Source of the DNA: SIG440 sp045645805
GTDB lineage: Bacteria; Bacillota; Clostridia; Monoglobales; Monoglobaceae
DNA length: 22,752 nt
Direction: 5' to 3'
Assembly (NCBI GenBank): GCA_045645805.1
Contig: JAZRJL010000055.1
Coordinates: 1-22,752 of the forward strand
Shown in pieces: positions 15,732 through 22,401 of this stretch. Each line of letters starts with the position of its first letter. Position 1 is the first letter of the stretch. The notes below the pieces were generated by a model. That model saw nothing but the letters and a program-made list of their open reading frames with translations, was not told where the DNA came from and ran no database searches. The translations under genes and the position numbers were made by a program.

Positions 15732-16289
15732 ATGGGAATTTTAGAATTGTTTTTTATTGCTTTGGGGTTATCTGCTGATGCGTTTGCTGTTGCAATCTGC
15801 AAAGGCTTATCAACAAACAAAATAAAGATTTGCAATATACTTACGGTTGGCATTTATTTTGGTGGGTTTCAGGCGTTGATGCCACTTTTGGGCTTTTGGC
15901 TGGGAAGTAATTTTCAAGGTCTTATAGAAAGTATTGACCATTGGATTGCTTTTATTCTTCTTGGGGTTATCGGTTTTAATATGATAAGGGAATCAAGAGA
16001 ACAGGCCGAGGAAATTGATTCATCATTTTCTGCAAAAGCAATGCTTCCGCTTGCGGTTGCCACAAGTATCGATGCCCTTGCGATTGGTATAACGTTCTCG
16101 TTTTTAAAGGTTGCAATTGTTACTGCGGTTTCGCTTATTGGCATTACAACTTTTGTTCTTTCAGCAATCGGTCTTGTTCTTGGAAATCGTTTTGGTTGCA
16201 AATATAAATCAAAGGCTGAGCTTATGGGCGGAATAATACTGATATTTATGGGAATAAAAATTCTCCTTGAACATATGGGAATATTATAA
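15732..16289 (+). CDS. mntP: MntP-family manganese efflux pump
   Basis: This 185-residue integral membrane protein has six hydrophobic segments in two related halves. The conserved acidic residues D16 (GLSADAFAVAICKG) and D114 (ATSIDALAIGI) lie in the matching helices of each half, as expected for MntP (DUF204), which exports Mn2+. GFQALMPLLGFWLG and LMGGIILIFMGIKILLEH are further family blocks. An AGAGG ribosome binding site precedes the ATG. It is transcribed alone between a promoter and a strong hairpin terminator, divergent from the Ca2+-type ATPase. Substrate is inferred from family; no Mn-responsive element was recognised. Confidence 0.93.
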   Translation: MGILELFFIALGLSADAFAVAICKGLSTNKIKICNILTVGIYFGGFQALMPLLGFWLGSNFQGLIESIDHWIAFILLGVIGFNMIRESREQAEEIDSSFSAKAMLPLAVATSIDALAIGITFSFLKVAIVTAVSLIGITTFVLSAIGLVLGNRFGCKYKSKAELMGGIILIFMGIKILLEHMGIL

Positions 16290-16322
16290 ATTAAACGGCA
16301 GAGAAAAGCTCTGCCGTTTAAT
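16290..16322. terminator. Bidirectional terminator between mntP and the gamma-like peptide gene
   Basis: ATTAAACGGCAGAG and CTCTGCCGTTTAAT form a perfect 14-bp stem with loop AAAAG. It begins directly after the mntP stop and ends directly before the stop of the opposing small gene, with T-rich sequence on both outer sides, so it can serve both strands. Confidence 0.9.
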
Positions 16323-16448
16323 TTATTTCTTTACTTTTGTAATTCCGTAAACGATAAGGGCGATTGCAGCCATAACAATAAATATTCCAAGCATACCAAG
16401 TCCCATAAGTTTAAGTGCAATTTCAAGATTTAGCATATTTATATTCAT
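16323..16448 (-). CDS. Small membrane peptide, sodium-pump decarboxylase gamma (OadG)-like
   Basis: The 41-residue peptide has one hydrophobic helix, and the segment LKLMGLGMLGIFIVM closely resembles the N-terminal helix of OadG-type gamma subunits. It ends in a basic tail (ITKVKK). Gamma subunits in oxaloacetate, methylmalonyl-CoA and glutaconyl-CoA decarboxylases hold the beta channel and alpha carboxyltransferase together. GGAGG precedes the ATG with 9-nt spacing, and the gene lies 15 nt after the beta-subunit gene, so they are surely co-transcribed. It is much shorter than typical OadG (about 80 residues) and lacks the extramembrane C-terminal part that in known complexes contacts alpha and can bind zinc. 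Its exact role is inferred from position and helix similarity. Confidence 0.8.
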   Translation of the reverse strand: MNINMLNLEIALKLMGLGMLGIFIVMAAIALIVYGITKVKK

Positions 16449-16463
16449 ATCAAAAATCCTCCG

Positions 16464-17603
16464 TTATTTCAAAAACTGGGGTACAAGGTTAAGTATCATA
16501 CCACCTGCAAGAACAGACGCAATCTGTCCTGAAACATTTGCACCAACTGCGTGCATAAGAAGATGGTTTTGAGGGTCTGCTTCAAGTCCAAGCTTCTGTA
16601 TTACACGTGCGGACATAGGAAATGCGGAAATTCCGGCTGCACCGACCATAGGATTGATTTTGTTCTTTGAAAACAGGTTTAGGAATTTTGCAAAAAATAC
16701 ACCTGCAATTGAGTCAAAAACAAAAGCAACAAGACCAAGACCCATAATAAGAACTGTGTCCCATTTAACAAAGTTTTCTGCCACCATGCTGAACGAAATT
16801 GTAATACCTAAAAGAAGTGTTACAAGGTTTGCAAGAACATTCTGCGCAGATTCTGAAAGTGAATTTAAAACACCACATTCACGAAGAAGATTTCCAAACA
16901 TCAAAAATCCAACCAAAGCAACTGATGACGGTGCAATAAAGCCTGCAATAAATGTTACAATAACAGGGAACGCAATTTTAAGACCCTTTGAAACCTTTCC
17001 GGGATTGTATGGCATACGAATCTGACGTTCCTTTTTTGTGGTAACTGCCTTGATTGCAGCCGGCTGAATTATGGGCACAAGAGCCATATATGAGTAGGCG
17101 GCAACCGCAATAGGACCAATGTAGTTTGATTTAAGAACCTGAGATACAAGGATAGATGTAGGACCGTCTGCTGCACCTATAATGCCGATTGAAGAAGCAT
17201 CAATTATGTCAAATCCAAGCAAAACTGCAACGGTGATTGTAAAAAATATACCAAACTGTGCCGCTGCACCAAATAAAAACATCTTTGGGTTTGAAAGCAG
17301 CGGACCAAAATCAATCATTGCACCGATTCCTATAAATAAAAGAAGAGGCATTGCTTCGGAGGCTTCAATTCCTATTTCGTAAAGCCATTGGATAATGCCC
17401 TGAACCTCGCCGATGCCCTCTATATTCTGGTTTAAAACACCTGAAAACGGAAGATTAACCAAAATGGCACCAAAACCCATAGGGAGAAGGAGTGAAGGTT
17501 CGTATTCTTTTTTGATTGCAAGATAGATAAGTAGGATACCTACAGCATACATTACAAGCTGCTGCCAGGTAACTGCCGCAAAGCCGTCAAGTAAAAAGCT
17601 CAT
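16464..17603 (-). CDS. Sodium ion-translocating decarboxylase beta subunit (OadB family)
   Basis: This 379-residue integral membrane protein has about ten hydrophobic segments. It couples decarboxylation of carboxybiotin to Na+ export in oxaloacetate, methylmalonyl-CoA or glutaconyl-CoA decarboxylases. The conserved IGAADGPTSI with its key Asp (D146) and the second motif VGAAGISAFPMSARVIQKLG are present, as are PLLLFIGIGAMIDFGPLLSNP and the C-terminal ANVSGQIASVLAGG. An ATG at 17618 is also in frame, but its following codons contain the ribosome binding site GAGGTG for the ATG at 17603, which matches the family start. No alpha or biotin carrier gene is adjacent, so the decarboxylated substrate cannot be told from here. 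Confidence 0.93.
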   Translation of the reverse strand: MSFLLDGFAAVTWQQLVMYAVGILLIYLAIKKEYEPSLLLPMGFGAILVNLPFSGVLNQNIEGIGEVQGIIQWLYEIGIEASEAMPLLLFIGIGAMIDFGPLLSNPKMFLFGAAAQFGIFFTITVAVLLGFDIIDASSIGIIGAADGPTSILVSQVLKSNYIGPIAVAAYSYMALVPIIQPAAIKAVTTKKERQIRMPYNPGKVSKGLKIAFPVIVTFIAGFIAPSSVALVGFLMFGNLLRECGVLNSLSESAQNVLANLVTLLLGITISFSMVAENFVKWDTVLIMGLGLVAFVFDSIAGVFFAKFLNLFSKNKINPMVGAAGISAFPMSARVIQKLGLEADPQNHLLMHAVGANVSGQIASVLAGGMILNLVPQFLK

Positions 17604-17654
17604 TTGTTTACACCTCATAAGTTTTTTCTTATTTGTTTAAAATAAAACACAATA

Positions 17655-17683
17655 ATTTTAGCATTTTCTTCAAATATTGTCAA
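17655..17683 (-). promoter_or_regulatory. Promoter of the beta/gamma sodium-pump genes
   Basis: Perfect TTGACA (17678-17683, minus strand), 17-nt spacer and TAAAAT (17655-17660) with an upstream TG as an extended -10. The transcript should start near 17648, leaving a leader of about 45 nt. Confidence 0.85.
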
Positions 17684-17753
17684 GGAACAAGTATCTAAAA
17701 ATGTAATGTTTTTGGCAAAGATTTAGTTAAAAATATAAAATTATAAAAAAACA

Positions 17754-17813
17754 CTTAACAAAATTTAAAATATATGTTATATTATTACAGGATATTAAAA
17801 AACTTAACAAAAT
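17754..17813 (+). repeat. Direct repeat CTTAACAAAAT in the pyruvate kinase promoter region
   Basis: The 11-mer occurs at 17754-17764, overlapping the -35 box, and again at 17803-17813, directly before the ribosome binding site. The TTAACAA core matches one half of the Rex consensus TTGTTAA-N4-TTAACAA, but the other half is absent, so a redox-regulator link is only a guess. Confidence 0.4.
17755..17783 (+). promoter_or_regulatory. Promoter of pyruvate kinase
   Basis: TTAACA (17755-17760) and TATATT (17778-17783) are 17 nt apart. The start is expected near 17790, about 37 nt before the ATG, which itself has GGAG 9 nt upstream. Confidence 0.7.
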
Positions 17814-17826
17814 GGAGTGTTAATAT

Positions 17827-19239
17827 ATGAGAAAAACAAAAATTGTTTGCACGATAGGACCTGCATCAAATAATGAGGAAACCCTTAGCCGTATGTGCCT
17901 TGCAGGTATGAATGTTGCAAGATTGAATTTTTCACACGGTACACATGACGAGCATAAAAGGAATATTGACCTTATAAAAAAGGTGCGTGAAAAGCTTAAT
18001 CTTCCGATTGCTATATTACTTGACACAAAAGGTCCGGAATACCGAATAGGCAGATTTGAAAATAAAAAAATCTTTTTAAATGACGGTGATACATTCAGCT
18101 TTACAACCGAAAATATAATTGGAAATAGCAAGCGTGTTTCGGTAAGTTACAAGGGCTTGACAAAGGATATGTCCGTGGGTGACAGAATACTTGTAAATAA
18201 CGGTCTAGTTATTTTTGATGTTATTGACGTAAATGAAACCGATGTCGTATGCAAGGTTGTTGCGGGTGGCGAGCTTTCGGACAGAAAGAGTATGAGCTTT
18301 CCAAACAAGGTTTTAAAGCAGGAGTATCTTTCCGAGCAAGATAAGGCTGACCTTTTATTTGGGATTGAACAGGGTGTTGACTTTATTGCGTGCTCCTTTG
18401 TGTCATACAGGCAGGATTTGCTTGATGTAAAAAACTTTTTGCATAAAAACGGAAATCCTGATGTTGAATTAATTGCCAAGATTGAAAATCAGGCTGGTAT
18501 TGATAATATTGAAGAGATATGCAGCGAGTGCTCAGGTATAATGATAGGCAGAGGAGATATGGGTGTTGAAATTGCCTACGAAAAATTACCTGCAATTCAA
18601 AAACATCTTATAACCAAATGCCGTCTCCTTGGAAAACGCATAATAACTGCAACTGAAATGCTGGAATCAATGATTTACAATCCGCGTCCGACCCGTGCTG
18701 AAATTTCCGACGTTGCCAATGCTGTTTATGACGGGTCAAGTGCCGTTATGCTTTCGGGTGAAACCGCTGCAGGCAAATACCCTGTTGAAACAGTTGAAGC
18801 AATGGCAAGAATCACACAGGAAACCGAACAAAATATTCATTATGACAAGCGATTTAAAAACAACAGCTTTATTATAAAAAATACCATTGACTCAATTTCA
18901 CATTCTACCTGCGGTATGGCTATTGATTTGCAGGCAAAGGCGGTTGTTGTGTGTTCACATTCAGGAATGACGGCAAGAATGGTATCCCGTTTCAGACCGT
19001 CTGTGGATATTATTGGGCTTACAACCAATGAAAGAGCATGGCGAAAGCTTGCACTTTCATGGGGAGTTACTCCGGTTATGGTTGAGGCTTATCCATCAAC
19101 TGAGGTTTTGTTTTATGTTGCAAAAAAGACAGCGGCTGAGGTTTTTAATCTTGAAAAGAATGATAAAATAATAATCACCGGAGGAAACACCAACGGTGAA
19201 TCGGGAAATACAAACCTTATAAAAATTGAAACAATCTAA
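17827..19239 (+). CDS. pyk: Pyruvate kinase
   Basis: This 470-residue glycolytic enzyme makes pyruvate and ATP from PEP and ADP. It begins RKTKIVCTIGPAS, then MNVARLNFSHG; the A domain has DTKGPEYRIG, IGRGDMGVEI (metal and substrate region) and ITATEMLESMI with NPRPTRAE. The C domain contains CSHSGMTARMVSRFRPSVDI. Length equals the enterobacterial PykF type; there is no C-terminal PEP-utiliser-like extension such as Bacillus pyruvate kinases have. GGAG is 9 nt before the ATG. It is monocistronic, between a promoter and a hairpin terminator, divergent from the OadB operon. Its product pyruvate feeds the PFL encoded 5 kb away. Confidence 0.97.
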   Translation: MRKTKIVCTIGPASNNEETLSRMCLAGMNVARLNFSHGTHDEHKRNIDLIKKVREKLNLPIAILLDTKGPEYRIGRFENKKIFLNDGDTFSFTTENIIGNSKRVSVSYKGLTKDMSVGDRILVNNGLVIFDVIDVNETDVVCKVVAGGELSDRKSMSFPNKVLKQEYLSEQDKADLLFGIEQGVDFIACSFVSYRQDLLDVKNFLHKNGNPDVELIAKIENQAGIDNIEEICSECSGIMIGRGDMGVEIAYEKLPAIQKHLITKCRLLGKRIITATEMLESMIYNPRPTRAEISDVANAVYDGSSAVMLSGETAAGKYPVETVEAMARITQETEQNIHYDKRFKNNSFIIKNTIDSISHSTCGMAIDLQAKAVVVCSHSGMTARMVSRFRPSVDIIGLTTNERAWRKLALSWGVTPVMVEAYPSTEVLFYVAKKTAAEVFNLEKNDKIIITGGNTNGESGNTNLIKIETI

Positions 19240-19292
19240 AGTGTATTTTAAAATAGTATGGATTACATAAAGCATAAATATTATTTATTAAA

Positions 19293-19334
19293 AAAAGGCT
19301 GAGACCAAATAAAATCATTTTGTCTCAGCCTTTT
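19293..19334. terminator. Bidirectional terminator between pyk and citrate synthase
   Basis: AAAAGGCTGAGAC and GTCTCAGCCTTTT form a 13-bp perfect stem, extended by AAAT/ATTT after one mismatch. On the minus strand it ends in TTTTTTTAATAAAT, a textbook U-run for the citrate synthase transcript, and it lies 3 nt after that gene. On the plus strand the U-run is shorter. Confidence 0.92.
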
Positions 19335-19337
19335 GAG

Positions 19338-20696
19338 TTATCTGTCTTTTAACGGAATATACTCTGCTTTTTCGGCAATTGCCTTGTATGCAGGGCGTAT
19401 GATTTTGTTTGAATTTATAAGCTCTTCAATTCTGTGGGCACTCCATCCGGCAACGCGTGCAATTGCAAAGATGGGAGTATAAAGCTCTTCAGGCAAATCA
19501 AGCATTGAATACACAAAGCCGCTGTAAAAATCAATGTTTGCACTTACGCCCTTGTAGATTTTTCGTTTTTTTGCAATAACCTTTGGTGCAAGGCTTGCAA
19601 CCTTGGTATAAAGTTCAAATTCTTTTGTCCGTTTTTTCTCTTTTGATAAAAGACCAATGTGCTCCTTTAATATTTCAGAACGTGGGTCAGATAGTGAATA
19701 AACCGCGTGTCCCATACCGTAAATAAGACCGCTTTTATCAAACGCTTCCTTATTTAAAAGCTTTTCGAGATAGTTTGAAATTTCATCTTCGTCGTACCAG
19801 TCTGAGATATTCTTTTTTATATCATCAAACATAAGCTTAACTTTTATATTTGCTCCGCCGTGCTTTGGACCTTTAAGGGAGCAAAGGGATGCTGCGATTG
19901 AAGAATAAGTGTCTGTACCTGACGAGGTAACAACGTGTGTCGTAAAGGTTGAATTGTTGCCTCCGCCGTGTTCGGCATGAAGAACAAGTGAAAGGTCCAA
20001 AAGCTTTGCTTCAAGCTCGGTAAACTTTTTATCCGGTCTTAATATACGCAAAATATTTTCAGCTGTTGAAAGATTTGCAGACGGGCGGTGTATATAAAGG
20101 CTCTTTCCTTTTGTAAAATGCATATAAGAATTATAGGCATATACAGCAAGAAGCGGAAAATTTGCAATAAGCTGTATACATTGTCTTAAATTGTTTGGTA
20201 TGCTTGGATCATTTGCGTTTTTGTCATAAGAATAAAGGGTCAAAACACTTCTTGCCAATGAATTCATAATATCAGGGTTAGGTGCTTTCATGATTACATC
20301 ACGAACAAAGTTTGTAGGCAAAGTCCGGTATGAAGAAAGAAGCTCAGAAAACTGAGTTAATTCGTTTTCATCAGGAAGATCACCTAAAAGAAGAAGATAT
20401 ATCGTTTCTTCAAAGCCAAAACGATTATCTGCTTCAAACCCAGCAACAAGGTCACGGACATTTATTCCGCGATAGCAAAGCTCTCCATCGCAAGGAACGG
20501 TTTCTCCGTCAATCATTTTTGATGAAATTATAGATGAAATTTCGGTAAGACCGGTGACAACACCTTTGCCGTCAAGGTCGCGGAGACCTCGTTTTACCTC
20601 GTGTACTGCATAAAGCTGTGGGTCAAAGGAGGTATTTTTAACTGATTTTTCAGAAAATTTATAAACCTCATCGGGAATAGAAGAATAATTTTTCAC
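19338..20696 (-). CDS. Citrate synthase
   Basis: The 452-residue enzyme (gltA-type, Si-citrate synthase) condenses acetyl-CoA and oxaloacetate. Catalytic residues, numbered from the GTG start, are H243 (HAEHGGGNNSTF), H330 (YGMGHAVYSLSDPR) and D389 (SANIDFYSGFVY). The N-terminal KRGLRDLDGKGVVTGLT and YRGINVRDLV are family blocks, and the long N-terminal part matches the form seen in clostridia. An ATG at 20720 is in frame, but the GGAGG ribosome binding site lies inside those extra codons, 12 nt before the GTG at 20696. The predicted transcript start near 20731 also favours GTG, with a leader of about 35 nt. In a fermentative anaerobe it most likely supplies 2-oxoglutarate for glutamate synthesis. 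Confidence 0.93.
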   Translation of the reverse strand: MKNYSSIPDEVYKFSEKSVKNTSFDPQLYAVHEVKRGLRDLDGKGVVTGLTEISSIISSKMIDGETVPCDGELCYRGINVRDLVAGFEADNRFGFEETIYLLLLGDLPDENELTQFSELLSSYRTLPTNFVRDVIMKAPNPDIMNSLARSVLTLYSYDKNANDPSIPNNLRQCIQLIANFPLLAVYAYNSYMHFTKGKSLYIHRPSANLSTAENILRILRPDKKFTELEAKLLDLSLVLHAEHGGGNNSTFTTHVVTSSGTDTYSSIAASLCSLKGPKHGGANIKVKLMFDDIKKNISDWYDEDEISNYLEKLLNKEAFDKSGLIYGMGHAVYSLSDPRSEILKEHIGLLSKEKKRTKEFELYTKVASLAPKVIAKKRKIYKGVSANIDFYSGFVYSMLDLPEELYTPIFAIARVAGWSAHRIEELINSNKIIRPAYKAIAEKAEYIPLKDR

Positions 20697-20737
20697 AATA
20701 TATTGTCGCCTCCGTTTCATTTGGTTTAATTTATTTA

Positions 20738-20766
20738 ATTATACCAGAAACTGTAAAACAAGTCAA
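20738..20766 (-). promoter_or_regulatory. Promoter of citrate synthase
   Basis: TTGACT (20761-20766, minus strand), 17-nt spacer and a perfect TATAAT (20738-20743) with a TGG extension just upstream. It is among the strongest-looking promoters in the window. Confidence 0.85.
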
Positions 20767-20772
20767 TAACAC

Positions 20773-20825
20773 AAAATCCCCAAAACCTCTTCAAATCCAT
20801 ATGGGACAAGGGCTTTAGGGATTTT
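20773..20825 (-). terminator. Terminator after the acyltransferase gene
   Basis: AAAATCCCTAAAGCC can pair over 15 positions (with two G-U pairs) with GGTTTTGGGGATTTT, with a loop of about 23 nt. On the minus strand the second arm ends in TTTT. It separates the acyltransferase from the citrate synthase promoter. Confidence 0.65.
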
Positions 20826-20853
20826 TGAATTTATTGTTAATTTTTTATATTAT

Positions 20854-21849
20854 TTATCGGAATAGTTTGCTTTTTAACTGCGAATATATTACCGACAAAG
20901 CAACAGATACTATATATGCTGAGAAAAATATTATGAAAAAACGTTGCGGAACAGAAGTAATGCTCAGTTTTTCCATTATGTGTTCTGTTTCAAAAATTAC
21001 AAGACAATGTATAAGATAGATGTAGAAGGTTGCAGGCGAAAGAATATCCGCTCCTTCGTGTGCATATTCAGGCATTATAATAAGCCACATAATTGATGCA
21101 AAGGCTGCAAATGCAATTTTGAGAATTTCGGTCCAAAAGGAGTGAAACCAGCCTAAAAATTCCATATATGCAACGCCCGAATAAAGTGCGGTAAAAATCA
21201 AGCCAAGGATTATCCAAATACCCTTTGTCCGTTTAAGCTTGTCAAGGTTCATATCAAAATTGAGACCCATATAGCAGCCAATTATCCAGTAAATGAAATA
21301 AACCGGGAATACACGGTCCGAATAACGAAAGTCCAACATAAGGTACTTTGATAAGATTGTGATAACTGCAGCAAGAATAAGACCAACAACCGGCGAAATA
21401 TTTCTGCAAAAATGATAGGTTAACGGTGCAATAATATACAGCTGCATAATTATTATAACAAAATAGAAGGGAGCTGCAATTGTACCAAGAGACAGGTATT
21501 TAAAAAGGGCACTCCATTCAAAGTGAAAATAATTTCTGTGAAATACAAAATAAAGATAATATATTGTTGCCATAATAAGATATGGAATATAAATTTTTGT
21601 AATACGTCGCTTTAAAAACGAAAAATAATTGAAGCTTCCGTCATTATATGTATGGGTGAATTTGATGCCTGATGAAATAATGAAAGCAGGCACAACAAAG
21701 GTAATTGTACGTGAGAATATAAATGATATCCCCGACGGAACTGAACCAATGGGATACCGGCTGATGCTGTCTGAAAGAACGTGAATCATTACAACAAAAA
21801 GACACAGCACTGTTTCAAATGATGAAATTTCAGCAAGCTTTTTCCTCAT
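20854..21849 (-). CDS. Acyltransferase family 3 membrane protein
   Basis: This 331-residue polytopic membrane protein has about ten hydrophobic helices. Its N-terminus (residues 8-70) has the acyltransferase-3 pattern: FVVMIHVLSDS with the conserved His in the first helix and a following FVVPAFIISSGIKF segment; SFLKRRITKIYIPYLI is the typical basic loop before the next helix. Such enzymes transfer O-acyl groups (acetyl, succinyl) from the cytoplasm to surface sugars or related envelope molecules; the acceptor cannot be read from the sequence. The ATG has AAGGAGA about 10 nt upstream. It stands alone between its own promoter and terminator with no sugar-biosynthesis neighbours, so no pathway can be assigned. 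Confidence 0.85.
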   Translation of the reverse strand: MRKKLAEISSFETVLCLFVVMIHVLSDSISRYPIGSVPSGISFIFSRTITFVVPAFIISSGIKFTHTYNDGSFNYFSFLKRRITKIYIPYLIMATIYYLYFVFHRNYFHFEWSALFKYLSLGTIAAPFYFVIIIMQLYIIAPLTYHFCRNISPVVGLILAAVITILSKYLMLDFRYSDRVFPVYFIYWIIGCYMGLNFDMNLDKLKRTKGIWIILGLIFTALYSGVAYMEFLGWFHSFWTEILKIAFAAFASIMWLIIMPEYAHEGADILSPATFYIYLIHCLVIFETEHIMEKLSITSVPQRFFIIFFSAYIVSVALSVIYSQLKSKLFR

Positions 21850-21885
21850 AGTCAGGTTTCTCCTTTGTAAAGTTTAGACGTATAT

Positions 21886-21914
21886 ATGATATCTTAATAT
21901 GAAAAAAATGTCAA
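21886..21914 (-). promoter_or_regulatory. Promoter of the acyltransferase gene
   Basis: Perfect TTGACA (21909-21914, minus strand), 17-nt spacer and TATCAT (21886-21891). The transcript should start near 21879, about 30 nt before the ATG. Confidence 0.8.
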
Positions 21915-22047
21915 CCCGAAAAATATAAATCTGTCATAATTAGAAAATATTACAATGAGTATTTAATAAGCATGAGGTTAAAATATTACCGAAGACAGAT
22001 AAACAGATTAAATTGTTTTTCTGAAACAAAAGGGAGGTGAATTTAAG

Positions 22048-22158
22048 ATGTCAAACAATTCAAGAAACAACAAGACAATGGTTCCTGAAGCAAAGTCAGC
22101 TATGAACAGATTTAAGATGGAAGCTGCAAACGAGGAGGATGTTACTCTGTATTATTAA
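22048..22158 (+). CDS. Very short alpha/beta-type small acid-soluble spore protein (SASP)-like
   Basis: The 36-residue ORF has a near-ideal ribosome binding site (GGGAGGTGA). It reads N-rich at the start, then KTMVPEAKSAMNRFKMEAANE, which closely follows the N-terminal half of alpha/beta SASPs (VPEA, then a helix ending in the germination-protease site region). It then stops after DVTLYY, where normal SASPs (about 60-70 residues) continue with the second DNA-binding helix containing a GD-L-T and GSVGG-M-V pattern. No continuation is found in the other frames downstream. It may be a decayed gene or a specialised short form; in either case it suggests an endospore former. No clear sigma-G promoter was recognised. 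A hairpin terminator follows. Confidence 0.65.
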   Translation: MSNNSRNNKTMVPEAKSAMNRFKMEAANEEDVTLYY

Positions 22159-22216
22159 AAAAATACATTTTAAACCGACCATATACTAAAAAAATTAAAT
22201 ATATCTAAAAGAAGTT

Positions 22217-22252
22217 AAGGCTAACGACAATGTTGGTCTTTTTTTATTTTTA
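22217..22252 (+). terminator. Terminator after the SASP-like gene
   Basis: AAGGCTAAC and GTTGGTCTT form a 9-bp stem with two G-U pairs and loop GACAAT, followed by a run of T with one A (TTTTTATTTTT). It is a good Rho-independent terminator about 60 nt past the SASP stop. Confidence 0.75.
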
Positions 22253-22287
22253 CAAACTTTTTTCAAATAAATGGAGAATAATATAGT

Positions 22288-22401
22288 GTGGGCGACTTAA
22301 ACAAAGAGGACGGTGATGTGAAAAATACAAACAAACACATTAAACACTCATTTTATAAGGAGGTAATGTTATATGACGGATTATACAAAACAAATATTTG
22401 A
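22288..22401 (+). CDS. Possible small upstream ORF, 37 residues
   Basis: A GTG-started frame reads VGDLNKEDGDVKNTNKHIKH and then runs 29 nt into the next gene, so that its codons translate that gene's ribosome binding site and start. A second GTG at 22318 has AGAGG upstream and could be the real start. The product is hydrophilic, resembles nothing I recognise, and could be a coupled phage-type mini-gene or simply an open frame. Confidence is low. Confidence 0.22.
   Translation: MGDLNKEDGDVKNTNKHIKHSFYKEVMLYDGLYKTNI

Noticed and set aside
17604..17618. Upstream ATG of the beta subunit gene
   Set aside because: The extra five codons contain the ribosome binding site of the ATG at 17603, which also fits the family N-terminus.
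21915..22047. Sigma-F/G promoter for the SASP-like gene
   Set aside because: TGAGTA and GCATG resemble -35 elements, but no matching -10 is found at the right spacing.
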